Notes under the pieces: generated by a model
Databases searched by the model: none
Told to the model about the DNA's origin: nothing
What the model saw: only the letters and a program-made list of their open reading frames with translations
Made by a program: the position numbers and the translations under genes
Shown here: one piece after another, positions 35,818 through 44,715 of the stretch
Layout of the letters: each line of letters begins with the position of its first letter
How positions within the stretch are numbered: position 1 is the stretch's first letter
DNA from: Parvularcula maris
GTDB lineage: Bacteria; Pseudomonadota; Alphaproteobacteria; Caulobacterales; Parvularculaceae
Reading direction: 5' to 3'
Length of the DNA: 64,000 nucleotides
Assembly: GCF_024505085.1 (NCBI RefSeq)
Contig: NZ_JANIBC010000001.1
Location: 186,001 to 250,000, forward strand

Positions 35818-37403
35818 GCCGATTGTGTTGAATAAGTCGCTCTGTCCGTAGACCGAACAGTGATTCTGTTGTCTCGTGGCTAACCGGGGGACGCGGCGAT
35901 GATGGGGGATCGGCTGAGCGGACAGGAGAGCCTATTCTACGACTTCTCGCTCGATCGGTTCGTGCCGGAGGGACACTTGCTGCGGCAGGTGGACCGGTTC
36001 GTCGACCTCGAAGGCGTCCGCTCAAAGCTCAAGCCCTTCTACAGCGAGATGGGGCGGCCGTCCGTCTGCCCGGAGCTGATGGTGCGAATGCTGCTCTGCG
36101 GCTACCTGTTCGGCATCCGCTCCGAGCGCCGGCTCTGCGAGGAGGTGCACCTCAACCTCGCCTACAGGTGGTTTTGCAGGCTTGGGCTGGACGGACAGAT
36201 CCCGGACCACACGGGCCTTCTCGAAGGCGCGGCACGGCCGGTTCCGCGACAGCGATCTCTTCCGGTAGCTCTTCGATGAGGTCGTCGAGCGCTGCATTAC
36301 CGAAGGGCTCGTCGGCGGCGAGGCGTTCACCGTCGATGGCAGCCTGATCAAGGCGGACGCGGATCGGCGGAAGGGACCGCACGGGAAGTATGGTCTGCCG
36401 CCTGGCAAGACGAGCCGCGCGATCGAGGAGTACCTGGCCACGCTCGACGACGCGGCCTTCGGCGCGGCGAGCGATGTGGTCCCGCCGCACCTGTCGGAGA
36501 CGGAGCCAGCGGCGCGCTACACGAGCGCGCACAGGGGACCGGGCTACTACGCCTACAGCTGCAACTACTTGATCGACAACGAGCACGCCGTAATCGTTGA
36601 TGCCCTGGCAGGCAGCACCGTCCGGCAGGCGGAGGCGATCACTGCGAAGCGCATGCTCGAGCGAGCCGAGGAGCGGCATGGCCTCTACCCCGAACGGCTC
36701 TGCGCGGATATAGGCTACGGCTCGGCAGAGATGCTCGGCTGGTTGGTCGAGGGTGAGGCGGAAGAGCAAACGTGGAAGGACCCGCGTTTGTCCGCCGAAC
36801 GGGATCGAGCCGCATATCCCGGTCCATCAGACCGGCAGGCGGGCCGAAGGCATGCTGGGCCGAGAAGACTTCCACTATGATGCCGGTCGCGGCTGCTACG
36901 TCTGCCCAGCGGGCAAGGAACTACGCGCCTACCGTCACGGCTCACGCGCTGCGAAGGGCAAACCGAGCCCAGAGGACTTCTGGAAGTACCGTGCTTCCAA
37001 GCACGACTGCGACCCGTGCCTGCTGAAGCCGCGCTGCTGTCCGAACAAGCCCAACCGAACCCTCGTGATCCACGTCCATGAAGGCGCTCGCGACATGGCG
37101 AGGGCCATCGCCAAGACCGACCAGTAGCGCCGCTCACGCCGCGAGAGGAAGAAGGCCGAGATGCTCTTCGCCCACCTCAAGCGCATCCTAAAGATGGGCC
37201 AGCTCCGCCTGCGCGGCCCAACCGGCGCCCAGGACGAGTTTACCCTCGCCGCCCTCGCACAGAACCTCCGGAAGCTGGCGAAGCTGAGGCTCATCGCACC
37301 AAGCACCGTCCACTGAGGCGGGGAAGCGGGGCTGGCCCGCATGCCCGTTCGTGACCGTTAAGCCACTGCCGATCCAAACCCCGACTTCTTCAACACAATC
37401 GGC
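35818..37403 (+). mobile_element. IS1182-type insertion sequence, inactive
   Basis: About 1586 bp bounded by inverted repeats of 22 bp with one mismatch (35818-35839, GCCGATTGTGTTGAATAAG..., and 37382-37403, its inverse with GAAGAAG). The inner part GTTGAAGAAGTCGG is shared with the ends of the intact element at 18436-19990. No matching target duplication is apparent. The transposase gene inside is broken. Confidence 0.8.
35899..37316 (+). pseudogene. IS1182 family transposase, frameshifted
   Basis: The start (MMGDRLSGQESLFYDFSLDRFVPEGHLLRQVDRF) and the core GRPSVCPELMVRMLLCGYLFGIRSERRLCEEVHLNLAYRWFCRLGL are well kept and parallel the intact copy. The frame is lost after QIPDH (about 36210), a TAG lies near 36269, a further shift occurs near 36780-36830, and a TAG at 37125-37127 interrupts the C-terminal MLFAHLKRILKMGQLRLRGPTGAQDEF block. 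At least four lesions, so non-functional. Confidence 0.88.
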
Positions 37404-37490
37404 AGAAAAGCGTCGGTTCGTTTCGAAATTTCAAACTCAGACACTACCTAGGCATGAAGTTTGAGGCGCCGCGCCAGGCAATCGAGCTGG

Positions 37491-37534
37491 TTCGATTCTG
37501 GATCTCGGGCTCCGTTCCGCGGCCCCGAGATGAC
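37491..37534. repeat. Dispersed repeat family D, copy 2
   Basis: Inverse of the segment at 645-688 (TTCGATTCTGGATC ... GCGGCCCCGAGATGAC). It lies between the IS1182 remnant and the sensor kinase gene. Nothing else is recognisable in 37404-37591. Confidence 0.6.
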
Positions 37535-37591
37535 AGTGCTCGGTACCACGCGACTGTCCTGCCTCAGGGGGAGAGGTGAACACGGTCCGCC

Positions 37592-38674
37592 TCAGGCGGG
37601 GTGGGGTGGTTCGGGGAGGTTGAGGGGGAAGCTGAAGGCGGCCTTGTAGCCGCCGTGCTTCTTGTCCGTGCCGATCTCCACCGTGGCGTGGCCCTGGGTG
37701 GAGAGGTTCATGATCAGGGCCTGGCCGATGCCCTTCTTGGCGGAGTTGGTCTGGCTCGGCGGAAGGCCGGGGCCGTTGTCGCGGTAGTGGATGTCGAGCT
37801 TGCTGCCGCTCACCTCCAGAGTGAGGAAGATGGCGGGCTCCTCCACCTCGGCGAAGGCGTGCTTCATGGAGTTGAGGATCAGCTCGTTCACCGCCAGCGC
37901 GATGGGGACGGCGCGGTCCACGCTCATCACCGCCGTGCCCTTGGCGCGGACCTTCAGGGCCACGTCGTGTTCGACGGCGAGGGCCTGGACGTTGGCCTGG
38001 GCCTGCTCGGCGAGGAAGGAGACCACCTCGATCTCCGTATGCCCGCCGGTCTGGTAGAGCCTGCCGTGAATGTCGCTCAGGACGCCGACCCTGGCCGAGA
38101 GATCGCCGAAGACGGATTTGGCGTCCTCCCCCTCCAGCTTCTTCGCCTGCAGCCGCAGCAGGGCCGAGACGATGGCGAGGTTGTTCTTCACCCGGTGGTT
38201 CACCTCGTAGAGAAGCGTGTCCTTCATCTTCAGGGCGTCTTCGAGGGCCTTCTGGGTGGCGAAGTCCTCGGTGCGGTCCGACACGGTAAGGACGGCGCCG
38301 AGCTGGGTGCCGTCCTCTCCCAGAACGGGGCGGGCGGTGCCGACCGCGTCGATGACCGTGCCGTCCGGGCGTTTGACGAGCCAGTGGGCATCCTCGACGG
38401 TCTCGCCCTTCGTGACCGCCCTCGTCATCGGCAGCTCCTCGGTGGGGAAGGGCTCTCCATCGGGGGTGAGGAGGTGGTAGGTCTGCGTGTACTCGTCCGG
38501 CTCGACATCGAGCGCCTTCACCCCATGGATGGTAGCGGCAGCGGAGTTGACGAAGATCAGCTTGCCGTCCTTGTCGGCCACGATCACCCCCTCGCCGAGC
38601 TGCTCGAAGGCGGCGTGGAGAAGGTCTTCCTGGATGAGACCGAGGGACCGGATCAGTTCGCTGGCAACGGACAC
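37592..38674 (-). CDS. PAS-domain sensor histidine kinase, HisKA_2 family
   Basis: A 360-residue soluble kinase. A PAS domain covers about 18-130 (GVIVADKDGKLIFVNSAAATIHG). The dimerisation domain has the HisKA_2 motif with His160 in EVNHRVKNNLAIVSALLRLQ. The ATPase part shows NELILNSMKHAF (N box) and RDNGPGLP (G1). This kinase class is common in alphaproteobacteria and often works with stand-alone receivers or in general stress signalling. A stand-alone receiver is encoded at 63635-63991, but no link is shown. It is divergent from nth, with a palindrome in the shared promoter region. Confidence 0.9.
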   Translation of the reverse strand: MSVASELIRSLGLIQEDLLHAAFEQLGEGVIVADKDGKLIFVNSAAATIHGVKALDVEPDEYTQTYHLLTPDGEPFPTEELPMTRAVTKGETVEDAHWLVKRPDGTVIDAVGTARPVLGEDGTQLGAVLTVSDRTEDFATQKALEDALKMKDTLLYEVNHRVKNNLAIVSALLRLQAKKLEGEDAKSVFGDLSARVGVLSDIHGRLYQTGGHTEIEVVSFLAEQAQANVQALAVEHDVALKVRAKGTAVMSVDRAVPIALAVNELILNSMKHAFAEVEEPAIFLTLEVSGSKLDIHYRDNGPGLPPSQTNSAKKGIGQALIMNLSTQGHATVEIGTDKKHGGYKAAFSFPLNLPEPPHPA

Positions 38675-38717
38675 TAGCTCACACCTCGCTGGGGCGCTGT
38701 CAGCTAAACCATGTTAA

Positions 38718-38735
38718 GTTATCGCTGTCGATAAC
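38718..38735. promoter_or_regulatory. Palindromic operator-like site GTTATCG-N4-CGATAAC
   Basis: Perfect 7-bp half-sites around CTGT, 44-61 bp before the HisKA_2 kinase start and about 90 bp before nth. Position and symmetry suggest a dimeric repressor site serving one or both divergent genes. Confidence 0.5.
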
Positions 38736-38822
38736 AACCGTATGACCGTCTCCCCATTCCTTCTCGGCGTGGTGCAGGACGTCGTCTGGACAGGGCCTCT
38801 CCCCTGTGCCACCCGCCCGGCC

Positions 38823-39545
38823 ATGCCGCGCCCGATGAAGAAAGAGGACATCGAGGAGTTCTACCGAAGGCTCGAGGCCTCCATGCCCGAGCCGGAGACC
38901 GAGCTCGCCTACAAGACACCTTACGAACTGGTGGTGGCGGTGGCGCTCTCGGCCCAGGCCACCGATGTCTCCGTCAATGCGGCGACGGCGAAGCTCTTTC
39001 CGGTGGCGAACACTCCCGAGGCGATGATCGCCCTCGGCGAGGAGGGGGTTGCTCCCTACATCAAGACCATCGGCCTCTGGCGCAACAAGGCGAAGAACGT
39101 GATCGCCCTGTCGCGGATGCTGATCGAGGAGTTCAGCGGCAAGGTGCCTCAGACCCGCGAGGAGCTGCAGAAGCTGCCCGGTGTCGGGCGTAAGACGGCG
39201 GACGTAGTTCTCAACGTGGCCTTCGGCCAGCCCACCATCGCGGTGGACACCCATATCTTCCGCGTTTCGAACCGCACCGGCCTTGCCTCGGGCAAGACCG
39301 CCGATCAGGTCTCGGACAGGCTGGTGAAGCGGACGCCTGCGCCCTATCTCCTGCACGCCCATCACTGGCTGATCCTGCACGGGCGCTATGTCTGCAAGGC
39401 GAGGACGCCGGAGTGCTGGCGATGCGAGGTCGCGGACCTCTGCGGCTTCAAGGACAAGACGCCCTCGCCCGAGGAGCGGGCCGCTCTCAAGAAAGTCCCC
39501 GGCAAGAAACCAGCCAAGAAAGCTGCGCGAAAGAAGACCGCATGA
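38823..39545 (+). CDS. nth: Endonuclease III (DNA glycosylase/AP lyase)
   Basis: A 240-residue base-excision repair enzyme for oxidised pyrimidines. Helix-hairpin-helix: LQKLPGVGRKTADVVLN, with the catalytic Lys in it; catalytic Asp in AVDTHIFRVSNR. The [4Fe-4S] ligands are in CKARTPECWRCEVADLC (C-x6-C-x2-C-x5-C). Start at the ATG 38823, which opens into MPRPMKKEDIEEFYRRL; an upstream ATG at 38742 would add 27 residues not seen in the family. An extra Lys/Ala-rich tail (KKPAKKAARKK) ends the protein and may bind DNA. It overlaps pyrF by 4 nt. Confidence 0.95.
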   Translation: MPRPMKKEDIEEFYRRLEASMPEPETELAYKTPYELVVAVALSAQATDVSVNAATAKLFPVANTPEAMIALGEEGVAPYIKTIGLWRNKAKNVIALSRMLIEEFSGKVPQTREELQKLPGVGRKTADVVLNVAFGQPTIAVDTHIFRVSNRTGLASGKTADQVSDRLVKRTPAPYLLHAHHWLILHGRYVCKARTPECWRCEVADLCGFKDKTPSPEERAALKKVPGKKPAKKAARKKTA

Positions 39546-40228
39546 CCCCCCAGGAACGCATCATCATCGCCCTCGACCTGCCCACCCTTGAGGAGGCGGA
39601 GACCCTGGTCGCTCGCCTCGGCGAGGAGGCGGTCTGGTACAAGATCGGCTACCAGCTCCTTCCCTTGGGCGGCTACGCCATGGCTCGGCGGCTGCACAGC
39701 CGGGGCAAGAAGGTGTTCATCGACGCCAAGCTCCTCGATATCGGCTCGACGGTGGAGAAGGGTGTGAGGAGCCTCGCCGAACTCGGCGCCGACTACCTCA
39801 CGGTCCATGCCGACCCCGACACGGTGAAGGGGGCGGTGGAGGGGCGCGGCGGCTCGGACCTATGCATCCTCGCGGTGACGGTGCTGACGAGCTGGGGAGA
39901 GGAGGCGCTGCGCCACCACGGCATCGAGGGGAGCGTCGAGGACGCCGTCCTGCGCCGGGCGGAGATGGCGCTTGAGGCGGGGGCGGACGGCCTCATCGCC
40001 TCGGGCCGCGAGGCGCCGCTTCTGCGCGAGCATTTCGGCGACGGCCCCATCATCGTGACCCCCGGTATTCGTCCCTCGGGCGCCGCTCTCGGCGATCAGA
40101 AGCGGGTGCTGACCCCCGCCGAGGCGGTGAAAAGCGGGGCCACGCATCTCGTGATCGGCCGTCCCATCAGCCAAGCTGCGGATCCGAAGGCGGCGTTCGA
40201 TGGGATCGTGGGAGAGCTCTCAGCGTAG
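39542..40228 (+). CDS. pyrF: Orotidine 5'-phosphate decarboxylase
   Basis: A 228-residue TIM-barrel enzyme catalysing the last step of UMP synthesis. Motifs: IIALDLPTLEEAETL (substrate Asp), the catalytic tetrad region VFIDAKLLDIGSTV (Asp-x-Lys...Asp), VTVLTS, IVTPGIRP and HLVIGRPIS. The third Asp-box residue order DAKLLD differs slightly from the usual DLKFHD but keeps the Asp-Lys-Asp set. The ATG overlaps the nth stop as ATGA. A family A palindrome follows the stop. Confidence 0.95.
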   Translation: MTPQERIIIALDLPTLEEAETLVARLGEEAVWYKIGYQLLPLGGYAMARRLHSRGKKVFIDAKLLDIGSTVEKGVRSLAELGADYLTVHADPDTVKGAVEGRGGSDLCILAVTVLTSWGEEALRHHGIEGSVEDAVLRRAEMALEAGADGLIASGREAPLLREHFGDGPIIVTPGIRPSGAALGDQKRVLTPAEAVKSGATHLVIGRPISQAADPKAAFDGIVGELSA

Positions 40229-40293
40229 GGCGGATTGCGAAGCCATCCGCCGTGCAAAGGCGCAGCGGCGGAAAGCTTCGCGTTCCGCCCTAC
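40225..40293. repeat. Palindromic repeat family A, copy 3 (convergent junction)
   Basis: Opens with GTAGGGCGGATTGCG and closes with CGCGTTCCGCCCTAC, with internal ATCCGCC/GGCGGAAA pairing. It starts within the pyrF stop region and ends 5 bp before the stop of the convergent EF-hand gene, filling the entire gap. This placement supports a role as a shared transcription stop. Confidence 0.65.
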
Positions 40294-40297
40294 AGCG

Positions 40298-40963
40298 CTA
40301 CCGCCCGTCCTTCATCTCGCCAAGAAGCTCGGCATAGGCGGCTTCGATCTCTTCGGGTTTGGCATCGACATCGACGGTCCTGGTGGCCGAGGTGACGGAG
40401 ATCGCCGTCTCCTCCTCGCCTGCCACGTCATAGGCGAAGCGCTCGATGCCGATGACGCGGGCTTTCACCCCGTCTCGCTCGGTGAGCTGGTCGGTGCGGC
40501 GGGTGAAGACGCCCTCGCCCTCGAACTCGCGCGGCTGAAGGCTGCGGGAGCCGTCCTGGTCCATGGCCTCGAAGAGCTTCTCATGGCCGAGGCTGCCGCC
40601 CGGTGCGCGGGGCTGGGTGAGGCCCGCGAACTCGCCATAGGTGATGACGCCGTCGGCATTGCGGTCGTAGCTCGAGAAGACCTGGTCCTCGGCCATGGAC
40701 ACACCGCCGCCGAAAAGCGCCGCGGTCAGCGCCGCCCCGGCAGCGCCCGCGGCGGCCTTGAGCGGGTTGTCCTTGATGGTCATGGTGAAGGTCCGGCGAG
40801 CCTTCTCGGGCGGGGAGGCCGCTTCAAGCTCCTGGGCGATCAGCCGCCGCAGCGTGTCCGAGGCTGTCACCCCCTGCTCGCGGCAGGCCTCCATGAAGGC
40901 CTGCTTCTGGCTGTAGGGCAGCCTGATCTCGATCGTTTCGGACTTCTTCTCGGGCCGCGGCAT
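40298..40963 (-). CDS. Ribbon-helix-helix-like protein fused to a hydrophobic segment and EF-hand pair
   Basis: A 221-residue protein with unusual layout. Residues 9-46 (ETIEIRLPYSQKQAFMEACREQGVTASDTLRRLIAQEL) have the beta-strand/helix/helix pattern of a ribbon-helix-helix DNA-binding domain. Residues 68-88 are small and hydrophobic, long enough for a membrane segment. Two textbook EF-hand loops follow: D100-RNADGVITYG-E111 and D135-QDGSRSLQPR-E146, predicted to bind calcium. The last 70 residues are mixed. The start is ATG 40963 (GGGGAGGG upstream); an ATG one codon earlier is also possible. It may link calcium level to gene control at the membrane, but this is inference. Confidence 0.7.
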   Translation of the reverse strand: MPRPEKKSETIEIRLPYSQKQAFMEACREQGVTASDTLRRLIAQELEAASPPEKARRTFTMTIKDNPLKAAAGAAGAALTAALFGGGVSMAEDQVFSSYDRNADGVITYGEFAGLTQPRAPGGSLGHEKLFEAMDQDGSRSLQPREFEGEGVFTRRTDQLTERDGVKARVIGIERFAYDVAGEEETAISVTSATRTVDVDAKPEEIEAAYAELLGEMKDGR

Positions 40964-41090
40964 CATCCCTCCCCATCGGTCGTCGTGGCAACTCCTGCAG
41001 GAAGCTAGCCACAAAAGGGCGAAGCGGAAAGATAGGGGCGAACGGGTCCAGGCGCCCGGAAAATCGTGTCCGGACAGCGGGCGGGACGGG

Positions 41091-41387
41091 CTACTCGCCG
41101 CCCGAAAGCCGCTTTTCCCACTTCTCGCGCAGCTCATCAGGGAGTTCGTCGCCGGGCATGGGGGGGCGGTCTCCGGACAGTTTGAGGATATCCGACATCG
41201 AGCCTTCACCTGCGGCACGTTCTGCAAAGAACTGTTCCGCTGTTTGAACCGCCCCCACCTTTTGAGCGACTGCGGTAACAATCCACTGATTGACCGATAC
41301 ACCGTCGGCTTTGGCCAGGTCTCGGACAATGTCTTTGAGTGAATGAGGGAGCTTCAATGGGTATTTGTAAACGACGCTATCACTCAT
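41091..41387 (-). CDS. Ribbon-helix-helix antitoxin of PIN toxin pair
   Basis: A 98-residue protein. Residues 5-45 (VVYKYPLKLPHSLKDIVRDLAKADGVSVNQWIVTAVAQKVG) fit an Arc/HicB-like ribbon-helix-helix; the acidic C-terminal region (about 55-98) probably wraps and blocks the toxin. Its ATG overlaps the PIN gene stop by 4 nt. The toxin-first order is less usual but known. The complex probably represses its own promoter upstream of 41803. Confidence 0.75.
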   Translation of the reverse strand: MSDSVVYKYPLKLPHSLKDIVRDLAKADGVSVNQWIVTAVAQKVGAVQTAEQFFAERAAGEGSMSDILKLSGDRPPMPGDELPDELREKWEKRLSGGE

Positions 41388-41803
41388 CGGTAGTTCTCCA
41401 GCAACGATGCAGGTGTCTGAGCCTCTAACAGGAGTTTGCCGTCAAAAGGCCTGAAGTCCTTGACGTTGTGGGTGACGATGGTTCTCGCACCGCCATTCAA
41501 AGCTGCTTCGACCACTTTATCGTCGTCCGTGTCCTTGAGAAGCGGACGGTACAGGAAGTTCACTTCTGTAGTTTCGATACGCTTCGCTAGCCCAGTTAGA
41601 AACATACTGATGTTGGCTTGAGTATAGCCAAACTCTGAAGAGTGCTCTTTACGCCGCAGTACAGCCTCGTACTCCAGAAACAGCGGAACCGTACAGACAG
41701 GCTTCAGCTTTCCTTCCTCGACAGCTTTCAAGATAAACGCACTGGCACCCCTTTGGCTACGGAGCGCGGCGACCAGAACGTTCGTATCTAACACAACTCG
41801 CAC
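41384..41803 (-). CDS. PIN domain ribonuclease toxin
   Basis: A 139-residue protein of the putative toxin PIN family: MRVVLDTNVLVAALRSQRGAS (first Asp), EYEAVLRR (Glu), DTDDDKVVEAALNGGARTIVTHNVKDF (clustered Asp residues). These acidic residues hold Mg2+ for RNA cleavage. It is first in a two-gene operon with the ribbon-helix-helix antitoxin. A short direct repeat GACATCCTATAGGATGTC (palindrome, about 41818-41835) upstream is a likely autoregulatory operator. Confidence 0.85.
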   Translation of the reverse strand: MRVVLDTNVLVAALRSQRGASAFILKAVEEGKLKPVCTVPLFLEYEAVLRRKEHSSEFGYTQANISMFLTGLAKRIETTEVNFLYRPLLKDTDDDKVVEAALNGGARTIVTHNVKDFRPFDGKLLLEAQTPASLLENYR

Positions 41804-41833
41804 ACTATGATGTTGGTGACATCCTATAGGATG

Positions 41834-42856
41834 TCAAGAAGAGCCCTTCCGTCTCCGCCACTCCTCCAAGGTCAGCCCCTCGCGCACGCCCGAGCAGACA
41901 TAGCGCTGCAGCTCCTTAGCGGCTTCCTGGTCGTCATCCAGCATCTCCTCGGGCTGGATCGGCCTGCCGATATGGAAGTCGAAGGTCTGGCCCTTCTTGT
42001 TGAGGAGCTCGTGGAACAGGGTCATGTTCCGCAGCTCGTCGTCGATGTTGTTGAACCAGTAGTAGAGCCAGGAGTTGCGGCTCTTGAGGTGCACCGGGAT
42101 GACCGGGCATTTGTAGCGCTTGGGAAGGTTCGCCACCGTCGACATCCAGGGCCGCTCGATCAGCTCCTTGTCGTCGTTCATGTAAGCGAGGCGGCCCGAG
42201 GGGAAGAGAATGATCGAGCGCTCCTCGTCGAACGCCTTCTTGGTGGCCTTCAGGGTCTCGCGGGACTTGGCGCGGGACTTCTTGTTGTCCCGCCACTCTA
42301 CCGGGATCAGCTTCTCTGTCAGGAGCGGGTTGAGGCGGATGGCGTCGGCGTTGACGAAGACGATGGGGTCGTCTCGCACCTGCTCGACCACATCGTGGAG
42401 CGCCAGACCGTCGGCGATGCCGGTGGGGTGGTTGGCGGCGATGATGCAGGCGCCTTCCTTCGGGATGTTCTCGATGCCCTGCACTTCGAGCTTCATCCCG
42501 ATCATGTCCGAGGCGTAGGCGAAGGCCTCCCTGGGCGGCATCCGGCCCGCCTCGTCCACCATCTTCTTGGCCTTGCCGTAGTCGAGGAGCCCGTTGAGGG
42601 TGAGCCGGTAGAGCGGCCAGAAGGTCGATTGGGAGAGCTTGATCGCTCGCTCGCGGATGAGCTGGTCGACGATATGCTGGTGGCGGCTCAGATGCCCCGT
42701 ATCCGTCGGCGGACGCACATAGTAGGGGCTGGTGCTCTGCCACTCATAGATCTGCCGGTCGAGCTCGCTGCCCTCCACGTCGAGGGGCTTCGCGTCCGAG
42801 CCGAGCATGGTCGCGTCGATGGGTTCGGCGTCTTTAGGTGTCGTCTCCGCGTCCAA
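41834..42856 (-). CDS. Lysophospholipid (1-acylglycerol-3-phosphate) acyltransferase family protein
   Basis: A 340-residue PlsC-superfamily protein. Acceptor motif NHPTGIADGLALHDVV (an H-x5-D variant of the usual H-x4-D), then VFVNADAIRLNPLL, and SIILFPSGRLAY (the P-x-G motif). It would transfer an acyl group to a lysophospholipid or related acceptor at the inner membrane, though it has no clear membrane helix. The N-terminal 60 residues are charged and not conserved. It lies 1 nt downstream of rph, so co-transcribed. Confidence 0.82.
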   Translation of the reverse strand: MDAETTPKDAEPIDATMLGSDAKPLDVEGSELDRQIYEWQSTSPYYVRPPTDTGHLSRHQHIVDQLIRERAIKLSQSTFWPLYRLTLNGLLDYGKAKKMVDEAGRMPPREAFAYASDMIGMKLEVQGIENIPKEGACIIAANHPTGIADGLALHDVVEQVRDDPIVFVNADAIRLNPLLTEKLIPVEWRDNKKSRAKSRETLKATKKAFDEERSIILFPSGRLAYMNDDKELIERPWMSTVANLPKRYKCPVIPVHLKSRNSWLYYWFNNIDDELRNMTLFHELLNKKGQTFDFHIGRPIQPEEMLDDDQEAAKELQRYVCSGVREGLTLEEWRRRKGSS

Positions 42857-42857
42857 A

Positions 42858-43562
42858 TCAGACCTCGTTCTGCTTCGCCGTCAGCTCCTGGCAGCCCTTC
42901 TTGGCCAGGGTGAAGAGGGCCTGGAACTGCTCTTCGGAGAAGGGGTCGCCCTCCGCCGTCGCCTGGACCTCGACGAGGCCGCCATCGCCGGTCATGACGA
43001 AGTTGGCGTCGGCCTGGGCATTCGAATCCTCATCATAGTCAAGATCGGCCACCGGGCCACCGCCGTAAAGGCCGCAGGAGATCGCCGCCACTGAACCCGT
43101 CAGCGGATCGTTCTTGATGACCCCGTCCTTCAGCGCCCAGCGCACCGCCTCGCGCAGGGCCACGAAGCCGCCGGTGATCGAGGCGCAGCGCGTGCCGCCA
43201 TCGGCCTGGATGACGTCGCAGTCGATCATGATCTGCCGCTCGCCCAGGGTCTTGAAGTCCACCACGGCGCGCAAGGAGCGCCCGATCAGCCGCTGGATCT
43301 CCTGGGTCCGGCCGGAGGGGCCGTTCTTGGTGTCGCGACGCCCGCGGGTGTGGGTGGCGCGGGGCAGCATCGAGTACTCCGCCGTCACCCAGCCCTCGCC
43401 GCGCCCGCGCATCCAGGGCGGCACGCTCTCGTCCCAGCTCGCGGTGCAGAGCACATGGGTGTTGCCGCATTTGATCAGGCACGACCCCTCGGCATAGCGG
43501 TTGACCCCGGTCTCGATGCTGACGGGGCGGAGTTCGTTGAAGGTCCTGCCGGAGGGGCGCAT
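42858..43562 (-). CDS. rph: Ribonuclease PH
   Basis: A 234-residue phosphorolytic 3'-5' exoribonuclease that trims tRNA 3' ends. Motifs: [105 protein letters not shown], and [15 protein letters not shown]. Length matches the family. It is divergent from hrcA, an arrangement common in alphaproteobacteria. Confidence 0.97.
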   Translation of the reverse strand: MRPSGRTFNELRPVSIETGVNRYAEGSCLIKCGNTHVLCTASWDESVPPWMRGRGEGWVTAEYSMLPRATHTRGRRDTKNGPSGRTQEIQRLIGRSLRAVVDFKTLGERQIMIDCDVIQADGGTRCASITGGFVALREAVRWALKDGVIKNDPLTGSVAAISCGLYGGGPVADLDYDEDSNAQADANFVMTGDGGLVEVQATAEGDPFSEEQFQALFTLAKKGCQELTAKQNEV

Positions 43563-43673
43563 GGGGTGTCCTTTGGTTGGGCTTGGTCGGCCCTAGACGT
43601 CTCCTTCGCAGCCGCCAAGGAGGGGGTTGCGCATGGTCTCCTCAAATCGGCATCAGCGGTCTAGGGTAGGGGG

Positions 43674-44708
43674 GTGACCAAACTCACCGACATCGACGCC
43701 CGCTCGCGCGCCTTGTTCAAGAACCTAGTCGAGACCTATCTCGAGACCGGCGAGCCCGTAGGCAGCCGTACCCTGTCGCGGGCCGACGGGGTGGACGTCT
43801 CGCCCGCCACCATCCGCAACGTCATGGCGGACCTGACCGAGCTGGGCCTTCTGGAAGCTCCCCACACCTCTGCCGGGCGGCTGCCCACCGAGCGGGGCCT
43901 CAGGCTCTTCGTGGACGGGATGCTGGAGGTGGGCGAGCCGACCTCGGACGAGCGCGCGGCGCTGATGCAGCACTCATCGCCGACCGATCCCGACGGCATG
44001 CTCGACCATGCGGCGGGGATGCTGTCGGGGCTGACCAGCATGGCGAGCCTGGTCATGGCGTCCAAGACGGACCGGCCCCTCAAGCATCTCGAGTTCGTGC
44101 GCCTCGACGAGGCCCGCGCGCTGGCTGTCCTAGTGGATGCAGGCGGCGATGTGGAGAACCGCCTGATCGAGCTGCCCCGCGGCCTGCCCGGCTCGGCGCT
44201 GATCGAGGCGGCCAACTACCTCAACGCGCAGCTAGCCGGGCGCAGCCTGTCCGAGGCGCGTCAGCTCGTGGACCGGGAGATCGCCGCCAAGGCCACGCAG
44301 CTCGACGAGCTGACGGCGGAGCTTGCCCGGCGCGGCATCGCCGAGCTGACCACCGGGCCGAGCAGGGGGGCGAGACGCCTGATCGTCCGCGGGCAGAGCA
44401 GGCTACTAGAGGGGGCGCAAGGAGACCTCGAGCGGGTGCAGCAGCTCTTCGACGAGCTGGAGAGGAAGGAAGGGCTCCTCGATCTTCTCGAAGCCGCCCG
44501 CGAGGGGGAGGGGGTGCGCATCTTCATCGGCGCGGAGAACCGGCTCTTCTCCCTGTCGGGATCGTCCGTGGTCGCAGCGCCCTACCGCGACGCAGGCAAC
44601 AACATCATTGGCGTTTTGGGTGTGATCGGCCCGACGAGGCTCAACTACGGCAGGGTCATTCCGCTTGTGAACTACACGGCCGAGGTGATCTCGCGAGGGT
44701 TGAAGTAG
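43674..44708 (+). CDS. hrcA: Heat-inducible transcription repressor HrcA
   Basis: A 344-residue repressor of chaperone genes. The N-terminal winged helix reads LVETYLETGEPVGSRTLSRADGVDVSPATIRNVMADLTELGLLEAPHTSAGRLPTERGLRLFVD, typical HrcA. A GAF-like middle region and the C-terminal IFIGAEN...GVIGPTRLNYGRVIPLVNYTAEVIS follow. The start is GTG at 43674. HrcA binds CIRCE operators; none was found in this window, so its targets (probably groESL) lie elsewhere. It is divergent from rph. Confidence 0.96.
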   Translation: MTKLTDIDARSRALFKNLVETYLETGEPVGSRTLSRADGVDVSPATIRNVMADLTELGLLEAPHTSAGRLPTERGLRLFVDGMLEVGEPTSDERAALMQHSSPTDPDGMLDHAAGMLSGLTSMASLVMASKTDRPLKHLEFVRLDEARALAVLVDAGGDVENRLIELPRGLPGSALIEAANYLNAQLAGRSLSEARQLVDREIAAKATQLDELTAELARRGIAELTTGPSRGARRLIVRGQSRLLEGAQGDLERVQQLFDELERKEGLLDLLEAAREGEGVRIFIGAENRLFSLSGSSVVAAPYRDAGNNIIGVLGVIGPTRLNYGRVIPLVNYTAEVISRGLK

Positions 44709-44715
44709 GAAGTAT

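Noticed and set aside
16000-38000. Duplicate of the tRNA-Ser 3' end as a right attachment site
   Set aside because: No copy of the GGTTCGAATCCC...CTCCGCCA segment was found by eye; only unrelated short matches such as CTCCGCCA fragments.
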